Shown here: positions 1-7,638 of the stretch, piece by piece
Position numbering within the stretch: the first letter of the stretch is position 1
How the letters are laid out: every line of letters starts with the position of its first letter
Assembly (NCBI RefSeq): GCF_900091455.1
Contig: NZ_LT607412.1
Location: forward strand, 5,518,001-5,582,000
DNA length: 64,000 nt
Direction: 5' to 3'
Origin: Micromonospora coriariae
Lineage (GTDB): Bacteria; Actinomycetota; Actinomycetes; Mycobacteriales; Micromonosporaceae
Notes under the pieces: model-generated
Told to the model about the DNA's origin: nothing
What the model saw: only the letters and a program-made list of their open reading frames with translations
Databases searched by the model: none
Translations under genes and position numbers: made by a program

Positions 1-102
1 CGCTCCTACCGGGGGGTGACGCCCCGCATGATCCGGCGTACCGCCGGTGGCGGCGCGACGGGCCGGGTCGAACCGAATCCCGCCCCTCGCGCGGCGCGGT
101 GA
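1..102 (+). CDS. C-terminal end of a probable AraC-family regulator (partial)
   Basis: The first reading frame is open from the window edge to a TGA at 100-102 and encodes 33 residues. It begins RSYRGVTPRMIRR, which resembles the last stretch of an AraC/XylS helix-turn-helix domain, where the pattern F-R-R-x-[FY]-G-x-[TS]-P-x-x-[YI]-R-R is usual. The remaining residues are Gly/Pro/Arg-rich, as tails after that domain often are. Only this end is visible, so the family call rests on a short pattern and could be chance. Confidence 0.4.
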   Translation, partial: RSYRGVTPRMIRRTAGGGATGRVEPNPAPRAAR

Positions 103-321
103 GAGGGCTGGACCGTCACCCGGAGGTGTGTTCGCGATAAGCGTCAGAAGCGGGGTAACTACCGGGATAAAATGCCTCATTACCGATGAAGCTGAACCGG
201 TCGGCGAGGAGGCGCGGGGGCGATGGCGGCGGGGCAGATCACCGAGCATCGCTGCCAGGCTTGGCGGCTGGAGGTCCCGGTGCCCGTGCCGGCGGCCCTG
301 GCCGGTAGCTGACCCCCTCCG
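103..321. other. Intergenic stretch before the LtrA gene
   Basis: About 220 bases without a convincing gene. Small open frames here lack a Shine-Dalgarno sequence and encode Arg/Pro-rich translations typical of non-coding high-GC DNA. A short AT-richer patch around 150-185 could hold the promoter of the downstream gene, but I see no clear -35/-10 pair. Confidence 0.5.
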
Positions 322-1521
322 GTGCTGACCGGCGCAGCGACTCGAGGGCTCGGGGACAGCAGGACCCCGGACCGGGCAACCGTCCTGGAGTTGCTCTTCG
401 ACATCGTCTACGTCTTCGCGCTCGCCCGCCTCGCCGGGCGGGTCGCCGACGACCTGACCATCGTCCGGCACGCGCTGCTGTCCGAGGCCGGTCAGACGCT
501 GCTGTTCTTCGCGGCGATGTGGATGATCTGGTCGCTGAACTCCCTGATGGCGAGCACCTACGACCCGCGCCGAGCCGATATCCAGATCGTCCTGCTGGCG
601 ACGATGTTCGGCACGCTGGTGCTGGCGGTCACCCTGCCCCAGGCGTTCGGGCAGCGTGGTGTGATCTTCGCCTGCGCGTACGTCCTCATCCAGGTCGGCC
701 GCCCGCTCTACCTGACGTGGGCCCTGCGGGGCCACCCGATGCGAGAGGTCTCGGCCCGGGTGCTGAGCTGGCACGCGGTGTCCGGCGTGCTGTGGATCGG
801 CGGCGGCATCAGCGGGGGGCTCGGCCGCGGCGTCTTCTGGACCGTCGCCCTCTGCATCGAAGTCGTCGGGGCGGCCACCAACTGGCCCGCCCTCGGAATT
901 TCCGGCGCGCGCCGCAGCGCCCTGGCCGGAGTCTCCTACACACACCTCGCCGAGCGGTACAACCAGTTCTTCATGATCGCGCTCGCCGAGGTGGTGCTGG
1001 AAGCTGGCATCACCATCAGCTACCCGGGCTTCTCGACCCTGCGGACCATCACCCTCATCGCCGCGTTCGTGGCCGTGGTGGCGTTCTGGCGGATCTACTT
1101 CTACCACGTGTATCCAGGTCGGGACACGACCGCCAGCTCGGCCGGAGAGGGGATGCAACTGTCCCGGTGGGCGAGCTTCAGCCTGCTGCTCATCGTCGGT
1201 GGCATCATCTGCACAGCGGTCGGCTTCGGGCAGGTCATCGAGGACCCGGATCCACCGATCGACTGGGCGTTGGTGGTCATCATCTTCGGCGGGCCGGTGC
1301 TGTTCCTGATCGGGCGGACCTACCTGGAACAGTTGTCCCCCGCCGGGCCGCGCTGCCGGGTGCTGCTGCTCGGCGCGCTGGCGCTGGTCGTCGCGGCGCC
1401 GCCCATGGTGTTCCTTCCGCCGATCGCCGCGGTTGTCACTGCCGCGTCGATCCTGGCCGCGATCGCCATCTTCGACGGGTTCGCCCATCGGCGCGGACCG
1501 GAAACCAATCCGCCGCTGTAG
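322..1521 (+). CDS. Low temperature requirement protein A (LtrA) family membrane protein
   Basis: 399 residues. The N-terminus contains VLELLFDIVYVFALARLA, the hallmark E-L-[FL]-[FY]-D-[LI]-[VI]-[YF]-[VA]-F-A signature of LtrA proteins. About ten hydrophobic segments then run to the C-terminus, so this is a polytopic inner-membrane protein of usual family size. LtrA was named from Listeria mutants that fail to grow in the cold; its biochemical role is unknown. The GTG at 322 is the most upstream in-frame start and lies just before the signature. It stands alone, with about 200 bases on each side. Confidence 0.85.
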   Translation: MLTGAATRGLGDSRTPDRATVLELLFDIVYVFALARLAGRVADDLTIVRHALLSEAGQTLLFFAAMWMIWSLNSLMASTYDPRRADIQIVLLATMFGTLVLAVTLPQAFGQRGVIFACAYVLIQVGRPLYLTWALRGHPMREVSARVLSWHAVSGVLWIGGGISGGLGRGVFWTVALCIEVVGAATNWPALGISGARRSALAGVSYTHLAERYNQFFMIALAEVVLEAGITISYPGFSTLRTITLIAAFVAVVAFWRIYFYHVYPGRDTTASSAGEGMQLSRWASFSLLLIVGGIICTAVGFGQVIEDPDPPIDWALVVIIFGGPVLFLIGRTYLEQLSPAGPRCRVLLLGALALVVAAPPMVFLPPIAAVVTAASILAAIAIFDGFAHRRGPETNPPL

Positions 1522-1628
1522 CCGTTCAATCTGCCCGGCCCCGCCTGGCACGACAGCCCGAGCGCCGTCTTGCGGGCGGCGAGCACCTCGGATAGATTTT
1601 CCAGCACGCCGTCGAGCCGGGAGGAGGT

Positions 1629-1650
1629 CAGAACAATGTCCGATGTTCTG
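1629..1650. promoter_or_regulatory. Inverted repeat CAGAACA-N8-TGTTCTG
   Basis: Perfect 7-base arms separated by 8 bases, about 70 bases upstream of the acetyltransferase start. The symmetry suggests a dimeric regulator site. It does not fit the actinobacterial LexA box, whose arms are spaced four bases apart. No regulator is assigned. Confidence 0.3.
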
Positions 1651-1718
1651 CGCCCCCTCCGCGCCCCGGCGTTTACGCGGATCTGACCCGGGGCGCTCGC
1701 TCCCCGGAGGATCAACCT

Positions 1719-2651
1719 ATGACCAACCTGGTCATCCGTCCGCTCGTCGCGGGCGAGGAACACCTGTTCGACTCCATGCCCGATCCGCTTCCCCAACTGC
1801 GCAAGGTCGGCTACGCCGACGGGATCACCGGCGGCGGCTACCGACCCGAGACCACCTGGATCGCCCTACGGAGCGGCCGCGTGGTCGCCCGGGCGGCCTG
1901 GCTCCTTCCGCCGGGCGCCGTCGGTGCGCCCTGGTTGGAGTGGTTCGACCTGGCCGCCGAGCCGGAGGTGGGCGCCGCACTCCTGCGCGCCGCCCACGAG
2001 GCGCTGGGCGGTCCCGGCCTGTACTTCGCCGCCATGCCGGCGCACTGGCGGCGGCGGCCCGAGGTGCTGGCCGTGATGGAGGCGCCGATGGCGGCGGCTC
2101 GACTCGTCGGCCTGGTCGAGCAGGGCGAGCGGCTGAGATGCTCGTGGACGGGCACGCCGTTGCCGGCCACTTCCGGGCGGTACGCCTTCCGCCCGGCCGC
2201 CGACCCGACCGAGATCAACGCCCTGGTCGCCCGGATCGCCGAGCCGGACGTGCTGACCGGCGTGGAGATAGCCCTGGCGGTCAGCGGCGTCGACCTGGCC
2301 ACCGACCCGCTGGCCTGGCTGCGGGGTCCTGCGGGGGACTGGCGGATCGCACTGGACGACGGCGTGCCGGTCGGGCTGGTCGGACCAGCGGGCGACGCCT
2401 GTTACCCGCTCATCGCCTACCTCGGTCTGCTCGACGAGGCCGTCCGGAGTGAGCTGCTGGTCGAGGCGGTCCGGGTGTTGGCAGCCGGTGGCGCCCGGGA
2501 GGTGATCGCCGACGTGGACGCCCACCGGGTGGCGGTGCTGGCGGAGTTGGAACGGACCGGATTCCGACAGCTGCGCTCGCGGGTCGTCTTCGCACCGGCG
2601 ACCGACACGCCGCCCGAACAGGCGGTCGCCGCCGCCGACCGTCTGGGCTGA
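1719..2651 (+). CDS. GNAT-like N-acetyltransferase
   Basis: 310 residues, preceded by CCGGAGG about nine bases before the ATG. The opening MTNLVIRPLVAGEEHLF is a typical GNAT beta-1 start. The protein looks like a tandem of two GNAT-like halves. The first (about residues 5-140) has a degenerate acetyl-CoA loop. The second (about 175-295) contains YPLIAYLGLLDEAVRSELL and ends in VLAELERTGFRQLRSRVVF, the usual alpha-4/beta-6 region where a Glu-x-x-G-F is common. No substrate can be inferred. A strong hairpin begins seven bases after the stop, so it is probably monocistronic. Confidence 0.65.
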   Translation: MTNLVIRPLVAGEEHLFDSMPDPLPQLRKVGYADGITGGGYRPETTWIALRSGRVVARAAWLLPPGAVGAPWLEWFDLAAEPEVGAALLRAAHEALGGPGLYFAAMPAHWRRRPEVLAVMEAPMAAARLVGLVEQGERLRCSWTGTPLPATSGRYAFRPAADPTEINALVARIAEPDVLTGVEIALAVSGVDLATDPLAWLRGPAGDWRIALDDGVPVGLVGPAGDACYPLIAYLGLLDEAVRSELLVEAVRVLAAGGAREVIADVDAHRVAVLAELERTGFRQLRSRVVFAPATDTPPEQAVAAADRLG

Positions 2652-2657
2652 CTGATC

Positions 2658-2690
2658 GGGGTACGCCCTGGCGCGACCAGGGCGTACCCC
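2658..2690 (+). terminator. Intrinsic terminator after the GNAT-like gene
   Basis: Perfect 14-bp stem, arms GGGGTACGCCCTGG (2658-2671) and CCAGGGCGTACCCC (2677-2690), around a 5-base loop. There is no U tract, as is common for actinobacterial terminators. Confidence 0.8.
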
Positions 2691-2780
2691 GTACCCACCG
2701 CCGCATCGACCGAACTGTCGGTGGGAGGATCTGGCGGTGCCCAAGATCGTTGCCAACCCCTGCCACCAGGCCTGACGTCG

Positions 2781-3797
2781 ATGGACCTGTTCGGTGGGCA
2801 CCACACCTTCTTCGACTACTGGGTCGCCCTCATCGGCGACGGGCTGACGCTCATCGTGGCGGCGGTCATCGGGCGCCTTCTCTGGCCGTTGGGCCGCAGT
2901 GAACCGCGTGGCGCACCTGCGGACCCGCTCGACTTCGCCGCCGCCACCCGCGTCGCCGAGAACATCGTCTCGGCGGAGGCCGCGGATCCGCTGCTCAGGC
3001 CGGAGTCACGCAGCCGGTTGCTGAGCCACGGCTCTCGTACCGGTAGGTCGGTGCTGCTGCTGCACGGATACACCCACGCGCCGGACCAGTACGACGAGCT
3101 GGCTGAGGAGTTCTTCGCCCGTGGCTACAACGTGTGGGTGCCGCGCGCTCCCCACCACGGCACCGTCGACCGGCGGGCCCATCACCAGGTCGAGGCCGGT
3201 GAGCTGACCACGTACGCCGCCGAGTCGCTCACCGTCGCGGCGGGTCTCGGGGACGAGGTCGGTGTCGTGGGGATCTCCGGCGGCGGGGTCCTGGCCGCCT
3301 GGCTGGCCCAGGTCCGCGGTGACGTCGTGCGGCGCGTGCTGCTGCTGTCGCCGTTCTTCGGCCCCGACCCTCGTCAGGCGCCGGCGTTCGCCGTCAAGCC
3401 GCTCATCCTGCTGTACGGGCGCCGCATCCTGCCCGACCGCGTCACCGCGCGCGGCTACTCCCTGTCCGCGGTCGCCCAGTACCTGGCGATCGCGCGCGGT
3501 CTCCCGCGCCGACCACGACGGACCGGTCTGCTGACCGCGGCGGTCGCGATCAGTCCACTCGACGGGGTGGTGGACCGTCGGGCGGCGGTGACGGTGCCGG
3601 CCAGGATCGCCGAGGCGAACGCGATCCCTCTGCGGGTCTGCGAGTTGCCGGAGTCGTTGGGCGTCCGCCACGACGTGCTGGACCTCGCCGCGCTCGGCAC
3701 CGACGGATCCGACCTGCGCCGGCGGTACGTCGAGCTGTACGAGGGAGAGTCCCAGCCCACGTCCGGACTCGCCCGGACGGCCGGCGCGAGCGAGTAG
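2781..3797 (+). CDS. Membrane-anchored alpha/beta hydrolase
   Basis: 338 residues from the ATG at 2781. An upstream in-frame GTG at 2721 would add an unconvincing N-terminus. One hydrophobic segment (VALIGDGLTLIVAAVIGRLL, about residues 12-31) is followed by the hydrolase domain. VLLLHGYTHAPDQ carries the oxyanion-hole HG. VGISGGG provides the nucleophile elbow G-x-S-x-G. RHDVLDL near the C-terminus offers a candidate catalytic histidine. Known relatives are esterases or lipases of unknown natural substrate. The gene converges on the aldo/keto reductase with a shared hairpin between. Confidence 0.75.
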   Translation: MDLFGGHHTFFDYWVALIGDGLTLIVAAVIGRLLWPLGRSEPRGAPADPLDFAAATRVAENIVSAEAADPLLRPESRSRLLSHGSRTGRSVLLLHGYTHAPDQYDELAEEFFARGYNVWVPRAPHHGTVDRRAHHQVEAGELTTYAAESLTVAAGLGDEVGVVGISGGGVLAAWLAQVRGDVVRRVLLLSPFFGPDPRQAPAFAVKPLILLYGRRILPDRVTARGYSLSAVAQYLAIARGLPRRPRRTGLLTAAVAISPLDGVVDRRAAVTVPARIAEANAIPLRVCELPESLGVRHDVLDLAALGTDGSDLRRRYVELYEGESQPTSGLARTAGASE

Positions 3798-3809
3798 CCG
3801 CCGGGCGTC

Positions 3810-3842
3810 GAGGAGGGCCTGGAGACCGTACTCGAAGGCCCT
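3810..3842. terminator. Possible bidirectional terminator between convergent genes
   Basis: Arms GGAGGGCCT (3810-3818) and AGGCCCTCC (3834-3842) form a perfect 9-bp stem with a 15-base loop between the hydrolase stop and the minus-strand aldo/keto reductase stop. Confidence 0.5.
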
Positions 3843-3860
3843 CCCCATCGTCGTGCTCGT

Positions 3861-4964
3861 TCAGTTGGCCGGCTGGGCGGCGCCGTTGAACACCGGCGGG
3901 GCGTAGCCCGCTGGCTTGTCGCCGATGCCGAGGCCGGGGCTCACGACCCAGGACTGGTACTGCGGGGTGAACATCCCGTAGGGCATCCCGACCTGCGGTG
4001 CGCTGGCCTCCTCGAGCCGGCGACGCGCGTCCGCCGGGATCTCGAAGTCGAGCGCACCGAGGTTGCTGTCCAGCTGCTCCGGGCTGCTAGCCCCGATGAC
4101 CACCGAGGCGACCGCCGGCTGGGTCGCCACCCAGTTGATCGCGACCTGGGCCATGCTGCGCCCCAGCTCCGCCGCCACGCCCTCCAGCGCGTCGATCACC
4201 TGCCAGTTCCTGGGATCGATCTCTCGACCCGGGGCGTCGGGGTTGGTCAACCGGCCGGTCCCGCTCATGCCCTCGCCGGTCCGTCGGTACTTGCCGCTGA
4301 GGAGGCCGCCGCCGATCGGGCTCCACGCGGTGAGACCCATGCCGAGGCTCTGGGCCATCGAGACGTACTCCGCCTCGATGTCGCGCGCCACCAGGGAGTA
4401 CGGAAGCTGCACGGTGATCATCGGGGCGAGCCCGTGCGCCTCGGCGTAGCTCTGTGCCCGTGCCGCGTACCAGGCCGGTACGTCGGAGAGTCCGGCGTAC
4501 CGGATCTTGCCGGCGCGTACCAGGTCGTCGAGGGTGTGCACGACCTCCTCGACCGGCGTGATCCGGTCCCAGGTGTGCAGCAGGTGCAGGTCGATGTAGT
4601 CGGTGCCGAGCCGGCGCAGCGAGGCCTCCACGGCCCGCACGATGTGCTTGCGACCGTTGCCGCTGGCGTTCGGGTCGGTCGGGTCGATGGTGTTGGTGGC
4701 CTTGCTGGTGAGCATGAGCCGGTCCCGGACACCGGCCCGGTCGATCAGGCGGCCGAGGATGCGTTCGCTCTCACCGGCGGTGTAGAAGTCCGCCGTGTCG
4801 ATGAGGTTCCCGCCCGCCTCGAGGTAGCGGCGGAAAAGAGGTTCCGCCTCCTGCTCGGTCCTGCCGTACGCGGCGTGGAACCCGTCCACGCCGAAGTTCA
4901 TCGTGCCCAGCGCCAGTCGGCTCACCCGCAGACCGGACCGCCCGAGCAGGTAGTACTGGTTCAT
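3861..4964 (-). CDS. Aldo/keto reductase
   Basis: 367 residues, a (beta/alpha)8-barrel NADPH-dependent oxidoreductase. The catalytic tetrad is recognisable: Asp and Tyr in LIDTADFYTAGESERILGR, Lys in LMLTSKAT, His in DLHLLHTWDR. The cofactor-binding end shows VASVVIGASSPEQL. The opening YYLLGRSGLRVSRLALGTMNFG is typical of the AKR11/12-like (YdjG/voltage-gated K channel beta) group. It is divergent from a TetR gene across 134 bases holding two palindromes, so it is probably that regulator's target. Substrate unknown. Confidence 0.9.
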   Translation of the reverse strand: MNQYYLLGRSGLRVSRLALGTMNFGVDGFHAAYGRTEQEAEPLFRRYLEAGGNLIDTADFYTAGESERILGRLIDRAGVRDRLMLTSKATNTIDPTDPNASGNGRKHIVRAVEASLRRLGTDYIDLHLLHTWDRITPVEEVVHTLDDLVRAGKIRYAGLSDVPAWYAARAQSYAEAHGLAPMITVQLPYSLVARDIEAEYVSMAQSLGMGLTAWSPIGGGLLSGKYRRTGEGMSGTGRLTNPDAPGREIDPRNWQVIDALEGVAAELGRSMAQVAINWVATQPAVASVVIGASSPEQLDSNLGALDFEIPADARRRLEEASAPQVGMPYGMFTPQYQSWVVSPGLGIGDKPAGYAPPVFNGAAQPAN

Positions 4965-5033
4965 CGTTGCGTCCTCCCGATCGCTCGCCGGCCCGGAGCG
5001 GACCGCGTGGCCCAGACTGTTGCTCGGCAGAAA

Positions 5034-5080
5034 TGGACCCGCAAGTCCAAAAGGCGAGCTAGGGTTGGACTGCTGGTCCA
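5034..5080. promoter_or_regulatory. Paired inverted repeats, probable TetR operators
   Basis: Two copies of TGGAC-N-GTCCA occur in the divergent promoter region: 5034-5049 with a 6-base centre and 5066-5080 with a 5-base centre. The second ends about 20 bases before the TetR start. The repeated half-site and position suggest operators for the adjacent TetR regulator, controlling itself and the aldo/keto reductase. Confidence 0.6.
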
Positions 5081-5098
5081 GACGAGGACGGAGGTGCC

Positions 5099-5704
5099 AT
5101 GAGGCGCGCGTTGACCCGCAAGGGCGAGGCGACCCGGGCGCGGATCGTCGCCGGCGCCGCCGCCGAGATCCGCGAGCGCGGCGTCGACGAGACGCGCCTC
5201 GAGGACGTGATGGCCCGCACCGGCACCAGCAAGGGCCAGCTCTTCCACTACTTCCCTGATGGCAAGGACGAGCTGCTGCTCGCCGTGGCCCAGCACGAGG
5301 CCGACCAGGTGCTCATCGACCAGGAGCCGATGCTCAGCAACCTGACGTCCTGGCCGGCGTGGCTGGCGTGGCGTAACCGGCTGATCGAGCGCTACCTCGC
5401 ACAGGGCGTGCAGTGCCCGCTCAACGGTCTGCTCGGCCAGGTGGGCCGGCGTGGGCCGGGCGCGCAGGCGGTGGTGACCGGGCTCATGCGGCGCTGGCAG
5501 GAGGCGATCGTCGAGGGCATCCGGCACATGCAGTCGACCGGGGACATCGCCCCCGAGGTCGACGCCGACCGTGCCGCCGCGGCGCTGCTGGCCGGCATCC
5601 AGGGCGGCGTCCTGCTGCTGCTCGCCACCGGAAAGATCGACCACCTTGAGGCCACCCTGGACGTCACCATCGACTCCCTTCGGGTGGGTGCCCGCACCGC
5701 CTGA
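5099..5704 (+). CDS. TetR/AcrR family transcriptional regulator
   Basis: 201 residues. The N-terminal helix-turn-helix is clear: GEATRARIVAGAAAEIRERG, then LEDVMARTGTSKGQLFHYF (about residues 35-55). The C-terminal helical ligand-binding region includes QCPLNGLLGQVGR, a feature of the group that often controls oxidoreductases. GGAGG lies five bases before the ATG. It is divergent from the aldo/keto reductase and probably represses it and itself through the paired TGGAC repeats. Confidence 0.9.
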   Translation: MRRALTRKGEATRARIVAGAAAEIRERGVDETRLEDVMARTGTSKGQLFHYFPDGKDELLLAVAQHEADQVLIDQEPMLSNLTSWPAWLAWRNRLIERYLAQGVQCPLNGLLGQVGRRGPGAQAVVTGLMRRWQEAIVEGIRHMQSTGDIAPEVDADRAAAALLAGIQGGVLLLLATGKIDHLEATLDVTIDSLRVGARTA

Positions 5705-5746
5705 TCGAGCTATTCTTCCGCCGAGTTGTGGGAGATCGGAGCAAGC

Positions 5747-5820
5747 GTGGCAGGTGACGACGACATCTCCGGGTGAGAGCCCGGACCGGCCGCCGACGGG
5801 CGCGTGATCGCGCCGCCGTC
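5747..5820 (+). promoter_or_regulatory. Possible attenuator leader of the ABC-F gene
   Basis: A 9-codon open frame (GTG at 5747 to TGA at 5776, peptide MAGDDDISG) has GGAG five bases upstream. Its stop overlaps a second GTG at 5773, which opens a frame beginning MRARTGRRRARDR. That frame overlaps a hairpin at 5795-5820 (GACGG-GCGCG / CGCGC-CGCCGTC, small bulge) and runs past the ABC-F start. Another stem, CCGGGC (5853-5858) with GCCCGG (5870-5875), follows. Leader peptides and alternative hairpins precede many ABC-F and Erm genes; that this one works that way is inference. Confidence 0.4.
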
Positions 5821-5897
5821 GCCGCGGCCTCTGTCGTCATGCCCTGCTCCCGCCGGGCCGCCTGTGTGCGCCCGGATCTTCTTCTCCGAGGTCCTCC

Positions 5898-7553
5898 ATG
5901 TCTACTCGACCCGCCCTCATCGCCCATGACCTCCTGCGCGTCCGGGGTGAACGCCGGGTGCTCGATGGTGTCTCCCTGACCGCCGCGCCCGGCCACCGGA
6001 TCGGCCTGATCGGCGAGAACGGCACCGGCAAGACGACCCTGTTGCGGGTCCTGGCCGGCGTCGACCAACCCGACTCCGGCACCGTCGCCCGCCCACCGAA
6101 CCTCGGCTTCCTGCACCAGGAGATGCCCTACGACCCATCCGCGACGCTCGCCGCGATCCTCGACGACGCGCTGCGCGAGGCCCGAGCGGACCTCGCCGAG
6201 CTGGACCGGCTCGGCGCCGCGCTGAGCGACGCGCCGGAGGGCGCCGAGCGGCACGCCCAGCTGCTGGCCGCGTACGGCGAGGCCCTGGAACGGGCACAGG
6301 ACCGTGACGCCTGGGACGCCGACCGGCGTGGCGTGACGGTGCTCGCCGGCCTCGGACTCGGCGAGATGGCACACGATCGGACGCTGAGCGAACTGTCCGG
6401 TGGGCAGCGTGGTCGCCTCGCGCTGGCCGCGATGCTGATCCGCCGGCCGGACGCATTGCTGCTCGACGAGCCCACCAACCATCTCGACGACGCGGCGGCG
6501 GCGTTCTGCGAGGACCAACTCCGCGCGATGCCCGGAGTGGTCGTGGTGGCGAGCCACGACCGGGCGTTCCTGGACGCGGTGTGCACCGACGTCATCGATC
6601 TGGACCCGGCGGTCGAGGGTCCGGTCCGCTACGGCGGTGGCTACAGCGCATATCTGGCGCAGAAACGGGCCGAGGCCGAGCGTTGGCGCCGGCGCTACGA
6701 CGACGAGCAGGTGCGGCTCGCCGACCTGCGGCAGGCCGCCGCTGTGACCGGGCATCAGGTCGCACCCGGTCGCGGCCCCCGCGACAGCGAGAAGATGGGG
6801 TACGGGCACACCGCCGGCCGGGTGCAGAACCAGATCTCCCGCCGCGTCCGCGACGCCACCCGCCGGCTGGAGACGCTGGAGCGCGAGCAGGTCGCTGCGC
6901 CGCCGGAGCCGTTGCGCTTCCACGCACCTGTTCTCGCCACCGGCGCCGGCGACGACGTCATCGCCACCCTGCGCCAGGTGCGGGTACCCGGCCGGCTGCG
7001 GGTGGCGCATCTCGAGGTCACGGCGAGCGACCGGCTGTTGGTGAGCGGCCCGAACGGTGCGGGCAAGTCGACTCTGCTCGCCGTCCTGGCCGGGCGCGTC
7101 GGCGGCACCGGCGCCGTCTGGCGGCGGCCGGACCTGCGCGTCGGCCTGCTGGCTCAGGACACCACCTTCGACGATCCGCTGCGCACCGCCCGGGACGTCT
7201 TCGGTCGTGCCGTCGGTGCGGAGCGCGCCGAGGCGGTGCCGCTGTCATCGCTCGGACTGCTCGCGCCCGCGGACCTCGACCGAGCGGTGGCGGAGCTGTC
7301 GGTCGGCCAGCGTCGTCGGCTCGCCCTCGCGGTGCTCGTCGCCGACCCGCCGGAGTTGCTCCTGCTGGACGAGCCGACCAATCATCTCTCCCCGCGACTC
7401 TGTGACGAGCTGGAGGAGGCCCTCGGCACCGGTCCGGGCGCCATCGTCGTCGCCAGCCATGACCGGCGACTCAGGTCCCGCTGGCCGGGTCGCCAGGTCA
7501 CTCTCGCCGTCGGGCCGTCCACTGTTGGAAACGTTTTCGTAACGAGCCCTTGA
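5898..7553 (+). CDS. ABC-F family ATPase (antibiotic-resistance or ribosome-protection type)
   Basis: 551 residues with two ABC cassettes and no membrane segments. Cassette 1 has Walker A GENGTGKT (about residue 40), signature LSGGQRGRLAL and Walker B ALLLDEPTNHLDD. Cassette 2 has Walker A GPNGAGKST, signature LSVGQRRRLAL and LLLLDEPTNHL. The linker (about 245-350) is charged and contains GRGPRDSEKMGYGHTAGRVQNQISRRVRD, as seen in actinobacterial macrolide, lincosamide or streptogramin ABC-F proteins. Known members bind the ribosomal E site and dislodge or sense drugs. A 193-base leader precedes it. The 3' end carries a LacI-type operator for the next transcription unit. Confidence 0.88.
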   Translation: MSTRPALIAHDLLRVRGERRVLDGVSLTAAPGHRIGLIGENGTGKTTLLRVLAGVDQPDSGTVARPPNLGFLHQEMPYDPSATLAAILDDALREARADLAELDRLGAALSDAPEGAERHAQLLAAYGEALERAQDRDAWDADRRGVTVLAGLGLGEMAHDRTLSELSGGQRGRLALAAMLIRRPDALLLDEPTNHLDDAAAAFCEDQLRAMPGVVVVASHDRAFLDAVCTDVIDLDPAVEGPVRYGGGYSAYLAQKRAEAERWRRRYDDEQVRLADLRQAAAVTGHQVAPGRGPRDSEKMGYGHTAGRVQNQISRRVRDATRRLETLEREQVAAPPEPLRFHAPVLATGAGDDVIATLRQVRVPGRLRVAHLEVTASDRLLVSGPNGAGKSTLLAVLAGRVGGTGAVWRRPDLRVGLLAQDTTFDDPLRTARDVFGRAVGAERAEAVPLSSLGLLAPADLDRAVAELSVGQRRRLALAVLVADPPELLLLDEPTNHLSPRLCDELEEALGTGPGAIVVASHDRRLRSRWPGRQVTLAVGPSTVGNVFVTSP

Positions 7554-7638
7554 CCTCTCCGCCACCGGCGGCGCAGACTCCCGGAAACGTTTACAGCTAT
7601 CCGGGTGGAGGTGCCGAACGTGGGTCGTAAACGTTTAC
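7527..7638. promoter_or_regulatory. Three LacI-family operators (AAACGTTT boxes)
   Basis: GGAAACGTTTTC at 7527-7538 (inside the end of the ABC-F gene), GGAAACGTTTAC at 7583-7594, and the perfect palindrome GTAAACGTTTAC at 7627-7638 (inside the start of the LacI gene). The AAACGTTT core with a central CG is the classic LacI/GalR operator core. Centres are 56 and 44 bases apart, so looping or stacked repression of the downstream operon is plausible. Confidence 0.8.

Noticed and set aside
1629..1650. LexA (SOS) box
   Set aside because: Arm spacing is eight bases rather than the four of actinobacterial LexA sites, and the downstream gene is not a repair gene.
5773..5979. 68-codon frame opening MRARTGRRRARDR as an independent gene
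   Set aside because: It overlaps the ABC-F start by over 80 bases and has no own family resemblance; kept only as a possible regulatory leader.
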